64,000 nt of DNA, from NCBI RefSeq assembly GCF_900343025.1, contig NZ_OUND01000004.1, positions 186,001 through 250,000 on the forward strand, given 5' to 3'. The DNA is from Arsenophonus endosymbiont of Aleurodicus floccissimus (lineage in GTDB: Bacteria > Pseudomonadota > Gammaproteobacteria > Enterobacterales > Enterobacteriaceae). Within the stretch, counting starts at the first letter, position 1, and each line of letters opens with the position of its first letter. Below the pieces are notes generated by a model. That model worked only from the letters and a program-made list of their open reading frames with translations. It did no database searches and was not told the DNA's origin. The translations under genes and the position numbers were made by a program. Of the stretch, positions 11,679-22,180 are shown piece by piece.

Positions 11679-12989
11679 TCAGTGTTGTTTAGTGCTAATA
11701 CGATCATAGAGTGCAAAAATCACTAAAACGATTAATGAAGGTACCAACCAGGCTAAATCATGAACATAAACTGGTAATTTCTTCGCAACATCAGGAATAA
11801 ATGCTTGCAAAAGCTCAGAAGATTTCATCGCACCTAATAAGCCAAAGATTAAACTGGTCAACATAGTTGGCGCAACTACTCTGGATGGGCACTTCCACCA
11901 TTTCAAAGTAAAACTCATTAAAATCAATACAATACATGGTGGATAAATTGCAATTAATACAGGAATAGAAAATTCAATCAGTTTACTCAATCCTAAATTC
12001 GAGATCACCATAGAAAAGATGCCAGGTATCCAGACTAATTTACGATAAGAAATCGGCACATAAAGCGCAAAAAATTCCGTACAAGCACAAGTGAGTCCAA
12101 CCGCAGTTACCAGACAAGCAACAAAAATAAGTATCGCTAAGAAAAAGCTACCAAAATTACCAAAAGTATGTTGCACATAGGCATGCAAAATATCAGCACC
12201 ATTGCTGGCATTAGGTAATAACGTGCCGCTATTCTCACCCAATTTAAACAGTGAAACATAAACCAATGTTAATAACACGCCGGCAATTAATCCAGCCCAC
12301 ATGGTATAACAGGTTAAAAGAACAGAATTTTCGACACCGCGTGAACGGGCAGCATTAAAAATAACAATGCCAAACACCATCGCGCCCAGGGTATCCATTG
12401 TCAAATAACCATTAATAAAACCATTAGAAAATGCCATTTCAGTATATGATGGCGTTGATATAATGGGTTCACCGGCCGGCCAAAGTACCGCAGCAATGCC
12501 CAAAATAGCCAATCCAATCATTTTTATTGGCGCTAAGATATGTCCTACGCTATCGAGTAGTCGTCCTGGATAGAGTGAAATAGCTATCACCACAGCAAAA
12601 TAAACTAAGCTATAGATAAACAATGAAATCGATGAAACACCGCCTACTAGTGGGACAATTCCGACTTCATAAGAAACTGTTGCCGTACGAGGTGTGGCAA
12701 ATAATGGCCCAACAGATAAATAGGCAACAATAGCTAACAATAACCCCGCACATTTACCAATTGGAGCACTAAGCTGTTCGATGCCACCACCTACTTTTGC
12801 TAGCGCAATAACTGCAATAACAGGCAAACCGACACCTGTTAGCAGAAATCCAGCTGCCGCTGTCCAGACTTGTTCCCCAGCTTGCAATCCAACCATAGGA
12901 GGAAAAATAATATTTCCTGCCCCTACAAATAACGCAAAGGTCATAAACCCTAACGCTAAAATATCTCGAAATGTTAAACGATATGCCAT
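11679..12989 (-). CDS. brnQ: Branched-chain amino acid:cation symporter BrnQ
   Basis: BrnQ (LivII) is an inner-membrane sodium-coupled transporter for leucine, isoleucine and valine. The 436 residues (E. coli 439) form about twelve hydrophobic segments, with the family start [19 protein letters not shown] and the [15 protein letters not shown] motif. It follows phoR on the same strand as in E. coli, after a 386-base gap. It is the only intact gene in the 8.6-20 kb stretch, which suggests that the cell still imports branched-chain amino acids from its surroundings. Confidence 0.96.
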   Translation of the reverse strand: MAYRLTFRDILALGFMTFALFVGAGNIIFPPMVGLQAGEQVWTAAAGFLLTGVGLPVIAVIALAKVGGGIEQLSAPIGKCAGLLLAIVAYLSVGPLFATPRTATVSYEVGIVPLVGGVSSISLFIYSLVYFAVVIAISLYPGRLLDSVGHILAPIKMIGLAILGIAAVLWPAGEPIISTPSYTEMAFSNGFINGYLTMDTLGAMVFGIVIFNAARSRGVENSVLLTCYTMWAGLIAGVLLTLVYVSLFKLGENSGTLLPNASNGADILHAYVQHTFGNFGSFFLAILIFVACLVTAVGLTCACTEFFALYVPISYRKLVWIPGIFSMVISNLGLSKLIEFSIPVLIAIYPPCIVLILMSFTLKWWKCPSRVVAPTMLTSLIFGLLGAMKSSELLQAFIPDVAKKLPVYVHDLAWLVPSLIVLVIFALYDRISTKQH

Positions 12990-13375
12990 AATTATTTGTT
13001 AATTTGTTGTTATTTATAATTCAGCTTAAATAAAAGCAAAACCTAAACCACTTATTATTTATTGACGCTAATCTCAGCTGATTTTTAATCAAATAAAAAT
13101 ATTTAATTAACCTGATAAATTTAGTAAAAATAGAAAAATCCGTCAATAAAAGACTACAAGTAAAACTTTTATAATGATAAAAGGCAATAGTAAATCGAAA
13201 AAGCAGAAGCAGAATAAGCATCTGAAATAAATTTTTTATTTAGTGATTGGTTTTAGTGTTTACTCAATATGCGTTATATGATTTGCATAAAATTTAACCA
13301 ACACTACACTAACATCTATTCATGCAAATGTATTATTTAACTCAATCTGTTTAACTAAAATTCAGCAAATGAAAT
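12990..13375. other. Intergenic gap brnQ-phoR, nothing seen
   Basis: AT-rich spacer with no credible reading frame; the longest open stretch (13021-13221, minus) is a low-complexity chance frame. I see no clear terminator. Confidence 0.6.
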
Positions 13376-14681
13376 TTAATTTTGGCCATTTTTTGTTGTT
13401 ACAATTAAACTAGACGGGATAAATAAAACTAAACACCGCCCCTTACCTAATTGACTTTCGATATCTAATTGGGAATGATGGTGTATTAATGCATGTTTGA
13501 CAATTGCCAATCCCAATCCGCTACCACCCCCCATTCGACGTGAACGCGATTTATCTGCTTGATAAAAACGTTCAGTTAACCGAGTCAAATGTACTGAAGC
13601 AATTCCCGGACCATTATCGCGAATAAAAAAGTGCTCCCTGTTTAATTTGTCGCGAACCAATGTGAATAGATGTTCCAACCGGTGTATAATTAATCGCATT
13701 ATAGATAAGATTTGAAATGACGCTTCTCAGTTGCTCTTCGTTACCATAAACTTGTAATTGTTTATCCACATCAAAAATAATTTCATGCTTTCCCACACTT
13801 AAATTTATTACATCTTGTTTTATTGTGTTTAGCATTGCTAGAATATTGATCTGCTCATTCAAATTAATATGTGGTGCTATTTCAATGCGGGAAAGCTGAA
13901 ATAATTGTTTAATTAAACTATCAATGCGTGCCAATTGTTCACGCATTGAGTGTAAAGCTTTTTTGTTAGCCGAATGACTATCGATTTGCTCATCCATGAT
14001 TTCCAAATAACCTTGTAAAACAGTTAATGGTGTATGTAATTCATGATTAGCATTAGCAAAAAATTCGCTGCGTAATTTTTCCAATTTCAACTTTTCCGTT
14101 ATGTCTTTTGCAACCATTAATAATTGGTCATCAACATAAGACATAATTTGAAATTTAACAATCGCACTGTTATTTAACGCTATCGTAAACGGCACAGAAT
14201 AGTCGGCCAACATAAAATAACGGTTGAAATCAGGATAACGGAGTAAATTGAAAATAGATTGCCCACTATCCTCCGGCCAACGAAACGCCAATAAATATTC
14301 AGCTAAACGGTTACACCAAACAATATTACCTTCTGCTGTCATGATAATAACTGGATCAGGCAAAGATTCTGCACCACTCCGAAATCGCCTAATAATCTGT
14401 ACCAATTCACGCCGACGTTTACGATTGCGTTGTTGTAACTGATAAATACCATAAAAAATCGGTTCCCAAACACCTTGTCCAGTTGGTGGCAGTAAACGAC
14501 GTTCAAGCCAAAGCCAATCAGATAATTTCAGTAAATGATAACTATGCCAACATAAAGCGGCTAATAATGAAATCACGAGCAACCAAGATAGATGCACAAC
14601 AAAAAGTGATAATCCACATGCCGGTAAACAGAAGAAAATCAGAACAACCACTAATTTTTTTCACGACAAACGTTCAAGCAC
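13376..14681 (-). pseudogene. phoR: Phosphate regulon sensor histidine kinase, broken
   Basis: PhoR phosphorylates PhoB under phosphate starvation. The ancestral start is a GTG at 14681 (product beginning LERLS as in E. coli), but codon 7, a tryptophan in E. coli, is TGA at 14663-14661; a GTG at 14651 could restart translation. The middle is open and shows membrane segments, the PAS-like FRSGAESLPDPVI region, and the H-box ANANHELHTPLTVLQGYLE with the phospho-histidine. A frameshift near 13640 cuts off the ATP-binding part ([19 protein letters not shown]), which continues in another frame. The 5' lesion may be tolerable; the frameshift is not. Confidence 0.92.
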
Positions 14682-14706
14682 GCCAACTTTTCCTTATAAC
14701 CAACAA

Positions 14707-15393
14707 TCAATAACGGACAGAGAAACGATAGCTTGTACCTCGAACTGTCTAGATCATTTTGTCATGACCACCCACAGCAAGTGCTTTACGTAAACGACGA
14801 ATATGCACATCTACTGTCCGATCCTCAACATAAATATTCACACCCCAAACATAATTTAATAATTGCTCACGATTATAAACTCGTTCTGGATGGGTCATAA
14901 AAAAATGCAGTAATTTATATTCTGTCGGCCCCATTTCTATTGACGTTGTATCACTTGTTACCCGATGAGAGGTAGGATCTAGCTTCAATCCCTTCATTTC
15001 AATAAGATTGTCGCTAACCCTAGCTGAAACACGACGCAAAATTACATTTACTCTAACAATCAGCTCTTTAGGTGAAAAAGGTTTTGTCAGATAATCATCT
15101 GCCCCAATTTCTAAACCTCGCACCCGATCTTCTTCTACCCTTGCAGTTAACATCATAATCGGGATATTTCGGATCAGTTGATCACGCTTTATATGTGCAA
15201 TAAACTGGATACCCGAACCACCCTGGATCATCCAATCTAGCAAGATGAATGCCGGATAAGACTCTATGAGCTGAGCAATAGCTGAATCATAATCATCAGC
15301 CTCAATGGTTTGGAATCCATTCTGTTCTAATACAAAGCAAACCATCTCACGGATCGCGGTTTCATCTTCGACGATCAGAATACGTCTTACCAT
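14707..15393 (-). pseudogene. phoB: Phosphate response regulator, last 14 codons cut off
   Basis: PhoB activates the Pho regulon. The receiver domain is complete (VEDE acidic pair, phospho-acceptor aspartate in [21 protein letters not shown] lysine) and the winged-helix domain runs as far as GGHDKMI. A TAG at 14749-14751 then replaces the glutamine codon, and TVRGTSYRFSVRY continues in frame to the natural stop at 14707. The lost piece is the C-terminal hairpin of the DNA-binding domain. I choose the start at 15393 (MVRRIL) because AGGATC lies upstream; 15408 is also possible. With phoR frameshifted, function is unlikely. Confidence 0.88.
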
Positions 15394-15445
15394 GATTGAT
15401 CCTATCATTATTTCATTATTAAATTAGTAGGCGCCATTATTTCAT

Positions 15446-15466
15446 ATTTATGACCATTTTATGAAA
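15446..15466 (-). promoter_or_regulatory. Probable Pho box upstream of phoB
   Basis: On the minus strand, TTTCATAAAATGGTCATAAAT forms two direct repeats of the (G/T)TCATAAA type with an 11-base period, close to the E. coli phoB Pho box. It lies about 55 bases before the phoB start, suited to autoregulation. Confidence 0.55.
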
Positions 15467-15669
15467 TATTGTAGCGAATTTCGTCAAGTTGCAAATTTTC
15501 AGGCTGAATATGAGATTTGATATCTAATTCACAAAATTAATTAATAACTGAATTTTTGAACGATATGGTTAAAATTTTTATCTATGATTTTTTATCGACC
15601 CGATTATAGTTATCAATAACCTATTTACAAATAATTAATTTATGACCTTATTAATATAAGGTAAATATA

Positions 15670-16266
15670 ATGCTAAACAAATTTATTGAAATGATGAAAA
15701 AAAGAAGAACTATTTATAATATAAATAATTCATTACCTATCTCTGAAGAAAGACTTATTACATTGGTTAAAGAAACGCCCTCTTCATTTAATTCGCAAAC
15801 ATCGCGTGTAGTTATTCTATTTGGTGATGAACATAAAAAACTGTGGCATAACATTACCAAAGAAACACTAAAAGAAATTGTGGCTAAAAAGATATTTACC
15901 ACGACAGAGAAAAAAATCGATAGTTTTGCTGCCGGAGCAGGTACGGTATTATTTTTTGAAGAGCAAAATATTATCGAACAATTACAGCAAAAATTTCCAC
16001 TTTATGCCGATAATTTTCCAGTTTGGTCAGAACAAAGTAGTGGTATGGCACAATATGCGGTTTGGGCTAGCCTGGCGTAAGAAAAAGTAGGCGCATCACT
16101 ACAACACTACAATCCACTAATTGATGAAAAAGTGCATGCCAGTTGGCATATCCCAAACTCGTGGAAATTACGCGCTCAATTAGTTTTTGGTGCAATTAAA
16201 CAACCAGCCAATGAAAAAACATATATTGACGATGACGTGCGTTTCAAAGTCTTTGGAAAAAATTAA
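15670..16266 (+). pseudogene. Nitroreductase-family oxidoreductase with one ochre codon
   Basis: The frame of 198 codons matches the short FMN-dependent nitroreductases of the YdgI/Frm2/Hbn1 type: KRRTIYNINNSLPISEERL at the start, FNSQTSRVVILFG, and after the stop LQHYNPLIDEKVHASW and VFGKN at the end. A single TAA at 16078-16080 interrupts it at codon 137; everything after stays in the same frame. It stands between phoB and a porin relic, where E. coli has sbcDC-araJ-mak, so it marks a local replacement. No substrate can be inferred. Confidence 0.8.
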
Positions 16267-16440
16267 CTCAATTTGCGGCAAAATTTATTTTGCCCATAGT
16301 CACAACTATTAGCAAAACGGCATTAGGGTAACAAAACTAAATGTTTTTTTAGTGACATTCTTATACCAATAAGATATCAATTAATAAGATAAAGTTTGCA
16401 AAATATATTAACTCTGATCATTGAATCAAAAATAAAAAAT

Positions 16441-16459
16441 AACAGCCAAAATGGCTGTT
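16441..16459. terminator. Terminator after the porin relic
   Basis: The perfect stem AACAGCCA/TGGCTGTT has a 3-base loop and a T-rich tail on both strands. It lies 72 bases past the porin stop and may also serve the convergent nitroreductase. Confidence 0.6.
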
Positions 16460-16530
16460 GTTATTAATTTTTATTTTTATTTAATAAACTAAATCGCTAT
16501 GACCAATAAGGTGAATATTTACCGATTTGA

Positions 16531-17743
16531 TTAGAAAAAGAAACGTAAACTGGTTTCAACCAAAAGCCAATTATCTTTTTCGTAAGCGTGATTTTTACTA
16601 TGAACATGGTTATAGGCCATCTCCATATATAAAAGTAATAGCGAACTTTTTATTACTATAAAGTCTTTATCTACCCCTAACGTATAAGTCTACTTTATAT
16701 AGTCAAAGGTTTTTTTATCGCCCGATCTTAGTCCATAACCAGCATATAACCCTGTATCGGATTGAGGTCAGTACCACTTTGCAGTCATGCCATAAAGGTG
16801 AGCCGCCCAATCCCCGGTAACAGCAGTTGGCGATAGTTTTTGTCCTGCAACAACAACATTAGTTGATTGTAATCGACCATAATCAACCCCGATTGAAGCT
16901 GTTTTATCAGGAAAAACATATTTGACACCCAATGCAAACATATTGTCTTGCGGTTTTTTTCACCTACCACTTCTGCCCAACCAGTAGCCAGTTCTAAACC
17001 TAAAGCGTTCTAATAAAAAAGTCCCAATGAATATGCATGAATAATATCACCGAAATCAGGCTCAACACTGCCTTCTGCGGATCTGGAATAACTGCCTGCT
17101 AGCTTGACGCCTTTAAATGAAGGTGTTTCTATAAAAATAGTATGAGGTAAACGTATGGTAAAATTATCCTGTCCAGTACCACGATAGATGGTATTGCCAT
17201 TTTGTTGCGCTATAAAACCGGAAGATATACCGGTCGACCAAGTACATCAGCAAAATAAAGCACTCCAGTATTGTTATAACCTAAATTAGATTTTGCAACG
17301 GAATTGATAAGCATATAGGCATATAGGCATATAGGCATATAGGCATATAGGCATATAGGCATATAAGTACGGCCAAATTGTGCTTTACCATATTCTGCAT
17401 GGGAAACACTAATATATCCAACCCGATTATAGAGTTCAAACCGACTGTTGGGATTATTACTATTCAACTTTTACGTATCTAAACCTAATTCAATATTGCC
17501 AAATACTTTAACCTAATGAGGCAACTTATGCTCGGCATAAAAACCAATACGGCTTCCATCATCACCAATAATGGTTTTATTCTTTTCAGTATCCCAACTA
17601 TTTATTAATCTAATCTGTCCATAAATATCAAACTGTATATATTGATCATCATAAATACTTGTTGCCTGTGTAATCTGTGCTAAAGATAAAGTAACAATAA
17701 ATGTTATGATAGGTTTTAATTTTATTACCATAAGAACACCCAT
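16531..17743 (-). pseudogene. Outer-membrane porin relic with an 8-bp repeat
   Basis: The first 30 residues form a signal peptide (basic start, hydrophobic core, TQATS cleavage region), followed by IQFDIYGQIRLINSWD and GSRIGFYAEH, typical first strands of general Gram-negative porins. The end, GETSLRFFF-like, closes with the C-terminal phenylalanine that the Bam complex recognises. Between them are pieces in all three frames (EYGKAQFGRTY, SRSAEGSVEPDFGD, NALGLELATGWAE, YGRLQSTN) and stops near 17513, 17467, 17210 and elsewhere. A tandem 8-bp repeat sits inside a probable loop region. Which porin subfamily this was I cannot say. Confidence 0.85.
17312..17365. repeat. 8-bp tandem repeat, 6.75 copies
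   Basis: The unit CATATAGG is repeated six times exactly, plus a partial seventh copy, within the porin relic. Because 8 is not a multiple of 3, each gain or loss of a unit changes the reading frame. Three units encode an eight-residue period (MPICLYAY) in the open frame. Confidence 0.97.
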
Positions 17744-18368
17744 TAATTTAAGCTAATAAATAATTTAAAAATCTCACTTCAAATAATAAAGTTAATCCAT
17801 TTGCTTTAAGGTAATTTAAAAAAACTTACACTGAAATAATAAATAAAAATATTTTGAAAAATAAACAAAGAATAAGGATTTATTAAAATATCACCGCCAA
17901 TGAAATGATAAACTAATAAACAAAATAATCAAGTTACTAATAAAGCAAGTGTAAAAATACAATAAAAAAATTACTTTTATGTTTAAAATAACATTACATT
18001 TATATTCTATTTGTTGGCATAAAACCTTATATTGGAATTAATCAATCTATTTAGTAAATTTAATCAATAAAATAAGATGTTCTTTTTATTCTTTTTCCTG
18101 TTATTAAAATTTATCTTTTATTGTTAGAATTTTATTTTAATCATAATGGATAATAAAATATTACCTTGTATTGTAAAAGTTTAATTTTAAAATCAATTTA
18201 TCACTATAAATACATTATTATTTAAGATAAGAGTGACATATCCAGATGGTTAAAACCCATTAAAATTGACTTAAGCAATAAAAATTGCAATTGAAAACTA
18301 GGGTCAAAGTGTATGATCCGTTATTATAGCCACGATTTTTTGAAATGGAATAACTAGGAAGCCTTGAG
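17744..18368. other. Divergent AT-rich spacer between porin and rdgC relics
   Basis: About 620 bases rich in A and T runs with no credible gene. It should hold the promoters of both divergent relics, but I cannot point to one with confidence. Confidence 0.5.
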
Positions 18369-19275
18369 ATGTGGTTTAAAAATCTAATGATCTACCGCTT
18401 AAATGAGGAATTTACATTATCCGTCGATAAGCTTGAAAAACAACTTGCCACACTGGCTTATAGCCCATGCGGAAGCCAAGATATGATGAAAATAGGTTGG
18501 ACATCACCGATGGGACCTCACAGTGAAGCGCTAATACACTCGGTTAATAATCAAATTCTACTTTGTGCACAGAAAGAAGAAAAACTGCTACCAGCACAAG
18601 TTATTAAACAAGAGTTACAAGCAAAAATTAAAAAACTAGAAACAGCTCAGGCGCGAAAACTGAAAAAAAGCGAAAAAGATCCATTGAAAGATGAAAGTAG
18701 TTCATGCTCTTTTGCGCAGAGCTTTTAGTAAAATCAGTCATACTTATCAGGTTAGATATAATCAATAACTTGATTATCGTAGATGCAGCCAGTACTAAGC
18801 ATGCTGAAAATAACCTGGCTTTTTTACGTAAAACATTAGGTTCGCTAACAGTTGTTCCTTTAAGTTATTAAAATCCGATCGAACTGACATTAACTGAGTG
18901 GCTACGCTCGGGCCAACCAACTAATGGTTTTAGTTTATCGGACGAAGCTGAATTAAAAGCACCTGTTGATGAAGAGGGCGTGATCCGTTGTAAAAAACAA
19001 GATTTATGCTACGATGAAATTATTGCCCATATTGAAGCTAAAAAACGGGTAACAAAATTAGCATTAGAATGGAAAGAGCGTATTCAATTCATTATTTCGG
19101 ACGACGGAACTGTTAAAAGACTAAAATTTAGTGATCTAATAAAAGGACAAAATGATGATATTGATAAAACAGATTTTGCCCAACGTTTTGATGCTGATTA
19201 TATCTTGATGACAAACGAAATAAGTGCGTTGATAAAATACCAATTGATGCTTTAGGTGCAGAAATGAATACTTAA
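18369..19275 (+). pseudogene. rdgC: Recombination-associated protein RdgC, broken
   Basis: RdgC is a ring-shaped DNA-binding protein that restrains RecA. The N-terminal 110 residues match E. coli ([52 protein letters not shown]), and the C-terminal third is clear ([33 protein letters not shown]). A frameshift near 18705, stop codons between 18728 and 18980, and another frameshift near 19235 break it; the ancestral end, ALGAEMNT, is at 19275. In E. coli rdgC lies near phoB, so position supports the call. Confidence 0.93.
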
Positions 19276-19592
19276 TGTGATTAGCTTTTAATGCACTAAA
19301 ACCATTGGGAATGGCGATTTTTAATCGCCAATTTAATTTTATCAACTAGGTAAATACCCCCTTTCTGGGCTGAATGATAATAAACTCATATCACTATACC
19401 TCTATCTGTTTAAATGAATAAATATAATTATTTCTAATAACTTATATATTTTTTATTACAAAATTGCCAACTATATAGATTATTATTTATGATTATCAAA
19501 TTAGAATTTTATCACTAAAAATAATAGCAATAACTGTTTTAGTTATATAAGACTGGCAGTTTTATTAAAATGAATAATATAAATATATTAAA

Positions 19593-19621
19593 AAGAAAAT
19601 AAGAATTTTTCTTATTTTCTT
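19593..19621. repeat. 11-bp inverted repeat
   Basis: AAGAAAATAAG and CTTATTTTCTT flank a 7-base loop. The arms contain only A, T and a single G or C pair each side, and no T tract follows, so this is a weak terminator candidate at best. Confidence 0.5.
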
Positions 19622-19671
19622 AACAGAGAATTGAATATACCTATTTTTATATTGAAAATATTAAATAGATC

Positions 19672-19702
19672 AAAAAAAACGTTATCTTGGCTAGATAACG
19701 TT
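19672..19702 (-). terminator. Strong rho-independent terminator without an evident gene
   Basis: On the minus strand, AACGTTATCT and AGATAACGTT pair perfectly around a 5-base loop and are followed by eight Ts. No gene is recognisable for 700 bases upstream on that strand, and exbD has its own terminator at 20386-20405. Confidence 0.7.
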
Positions 19703-20385
19703 AATCCTAATAAAGTTAAATATTATTGATATACTTTGCTGTATGTAGTTATTAAACAGTCAGCCCATTAAAATTTCTAAAAAATAGCTGTAAATTATAA
19801 CTAACTTAGGAAATGTATATGTTAATTAGCTAATAAGTACAATTAGATACAAATTCTATTGTAAACATAGCTATATTATTTATAAAAATGATTTATAAAT
19901 ACAAAGATTCTACTATCAATAGTGATTATCCCTAATATTAATAATTCATATATCTAATATTTGTTCTATAATTAAACTATGTTTTGATGCAAATATTTTT
20001 TGTTAAATTATTTTTTTAATTTATAACGTAGTTAAATTACCTTATTTTTTATAAATAATTATACTGTACATTAAAACTGATCTTACTTAGTGCATTCATT
20101 AAAATTATATATATAACTTAACTAGTATATGAGTAAAAAATTGCTAATGTTTACTTTCAATTTATTAGCTTAAGAAAAATGAAATTAATAACCATAAATA
20201 ACATAAAATATGAATATAAATTTTTTGTTGTTATATTTTAACTTCAATTAATAGTTTATTATTTTTCTACATTAATAAATTTGGAATTATTAATTATATT
20301 GCTTATTAACCATATAATTAACATGGCCATGAAATATAAAAATATATAACACTATTGATTTATTAATAACCTAATTGAATAAATA

Positions 20386-20405
20386 CTGGGTATTTAATTA
20401 CCCAG
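20386..20405 (-). terminator. Terminator after exbD
   Basis: The arms CTGGGTA and TACCCAG surround a 6-base loop, with a T-rich tail on the minus strand, 23 bases past the ancestral exbD stop. Confidence 0.6.
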
Positions 20406-20427
20406 CTTTGACATTATTAACAATACT

Positions 20428-20855
20428 CTATTTTGTACCCTGTGACATCTCCATGCCAACTAATCCCGCTTTAAGATAGCCAGATTTACGTAATAAGTTC
20501 ATTACATCCATTATCCTTTCATAATCTACTGTTTTATCTGCTTGAAAAAAATAGTGGTTTCTTTATTTGTACCGGTTATTAGATCCAATGCTGATGCCAA
20601 TTGTTCTTGAGAGACCTTTTGCTCTCCAACATACATTTGACCATTCGCTTTCACTGTTAAAAATAACTGTTTTTCCGGTTTAGGTTGGGGTTTAGCTGCA
20701 GAAGCCGGTAAATCAACTTTAATATCTACTGTCGCTAAAGGTGCAGCAACCATGAAGATAATCAGTAAAACCAACATTACATCAATAAATGGTGTAACAT
20801 TAATTTCATGCATTTCACCATTATCATTTAAATCATCGTTTAAACGGATCGCCAT
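20428..20855 (-). pseudogene. exbD: TonB-system protein ExbD, frameshifted in a T tract
   Basis: ExbD forms the proton channel of the TonB energiser with ExbB. The frame reads cleanly for the N-terminal region, the transmembrane helix HEINVTPFIDVMLVLLIIF with its essential aspartate, and most of the periplasmic domain. In the seven-base A/T tract at 20545-20551 one base is missing: with eight, ADKTVDYERIMDVMN and KSGYLKAGLVGMEMSQGTK would follow to a stop at 20428; with seven, translation ends after TTIFFKQIKQ at 20526. The start at 20855 (MAIRLNDDL) aligns with E. coli. It is downstream of exbB by a few bases. Function is possible only through slippage on the tract. Confidence 0.88.
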
Positions 20856-20861
20856 AAGCAC

Positions 20862-21773
20862 TTACCTTTCTTTTTTACTATCAGCTAAATCCAAATCTCT
20901 ACCTAATAATACCGTCGCTTGAGCAGCTACATCACCCAGTTGACCACGGTAAGTATTAATCATGCGTGCAAATAAATTATAAATAACCACCGCCGGTATC
21001 GCAGCTACCAGTCCTATTGTTGTGGCTAACAAAGCTTCTGCTATACCAGGCGCAACAACTACTAAATTTGTCGTCTGAGAATGGGCTATACCAATAAAGC
21101 TATTCATAATTCCCCAAACCGTACCAAATAAACCAATAAAGGGAGAAATTGCTACTATAGTTGCTAAATAACCATTACCCCGTCCCATGTAACGACTAAT
21201 TGAAGCAACTACTCTTTCAAGGCGAAAACTGGCACGATCTTTGGTTCCATTTAAATCATTACTGCCAGCTGATAATGTTTTTTTTGCCACAACTTCATCA
21301 TACAATTTTCTAGTAAAACTAGTTTTTTTAAATGTTGCAGCAATTTCTACCGCATCATCGAGTGATTTTACTTTAGATAGTTTTTGCTGTTCTTTTCGTA
21401 GCTGTTGGTATGCTCCAATCAATTCGATGCCTTTTGAGAAAAACAGTGCACAGGTAATGATTGAAGCAACAATTAATACTAGCATTACTACCTTTACAAC
21501 CATGTCAGTATGCTGATACATACTGCAAATCGAAAGATCTTGATCAAATCCTCCTTGTGCGGTTAATAAATTAGGCTCCTGTTGTAGACTCACTAAATTT
21601 TTTTCCGCAGCGAGCTGTCTCTCTAGCTCGATTGCTCTTCATTAGCTCATATCTTGCTGATTAAGTGTATTAACAGGCTAAAACTGTTCAGACAGACCTG
21701 CCAGATTTGTCTCGACGAATGTTATATTTATCAAACTCATTGCCAATAAAATAAAAGCTATCAATTTACGCAT
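20862..21773 (-). pseudogene. exbB: TonB-system protein ExbB, N-terminal extension broken
   Basis: The core (from about 21593 to 20862, 243 residues) is undamaged and matches E. coli ExbB: MYQHTDMVVK, the RVVASISRYMGRGNGYLATI region, FIGLFGTVWGIMNSFIGIA and GIAEALLATTIGLVAAIPAV. In the same frame upstream, to an ATG at 21773, lies a signal-peptide-like start (MRKLIAFILLAMSLINITF) and a linker, as in longer enterobacterial ExbB proteins. That extension holds three stops: TAG at 21678-21680, TAA at 21642-21644 and TGA at 21639-21641. A GTG at 21593 could produce a short ExbB of the E. coli type. I list it as damaged rather than dead. Confidence 0.75.
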
Positions 21774-21916
21774 CAGTTGGCTATCACTCTTCGGTTATTT
21801 AATGTGATCCTTTTAGCTAATCATAACTTATGCCAGCTAGTTTATTGGTAGTAAATTTTGATTTACCACGCTTACATTATGAAAAACTGAGTGATCATAC
21901 CAGACATTAAATCATT

Positions 21917-21940
21917 TGATAGTAATTATCATTACTATTT
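21917..21940 (-). promoter_or_regulatory. Probable Fur box upstream of exbB
   Basis: ATAGTAAT and ATTACTAT form a perfect inverted repeat around GATA on the minus strand; by my alignment 15 of the 19 Fur consensus positions match. It lies about 145 bases before the long exbB start, as expected for iron repression of exbBD. Confidence 0.65.
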
Positions 21941-22180
21941 GATGAATTTTTTATTTATTTAACTGTTATCAATAAGTTTTGCTGCAATTTGACTTGTTCT
22001 AATAACTGATAATCGCAACAGATATTTGCCATTTTTAATATTTGTTTCTCTCAAATAAACATTTTTTATCTAACAGGCTTTTATACTTAACACTTGAATA
22101 AATCCAACATAATTCAGTTTTTTAAGGTAAACTGGCAACTACATCGATCCTTCATTTGGTTGTTATTAGCAGGGTAAGTT

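Larger units (their letters stand above)
19276..20427. other. Gene-free AT-rich stretch at a synteny breakpoint
   Basis: About 1.15 kb of very AT-rich DNA with no frame I would defend. It contains three hairpins described separately (19593-19621, 19672-19702, 20386-20405). It joins the E. coli 9-minute block to the exbBD block, so it is probably the scar of a rearrangement and of lost genes. Confidence 0.7.

Noticed and set aside
13021-13221. Minus-strand ORF of 66 codons rich in Leu, Phe and Tyr
   Set aside because: Low-complexity AT-driven frame with no ribosome site or family resemblance.
17312-17365. Tandem repeat as a possible CRISPR or iteron array
   Set aside because: Units of 8 bp are adjacent with no spacers and lie inside a porin reading frame; no cas or replication genes are nearby.
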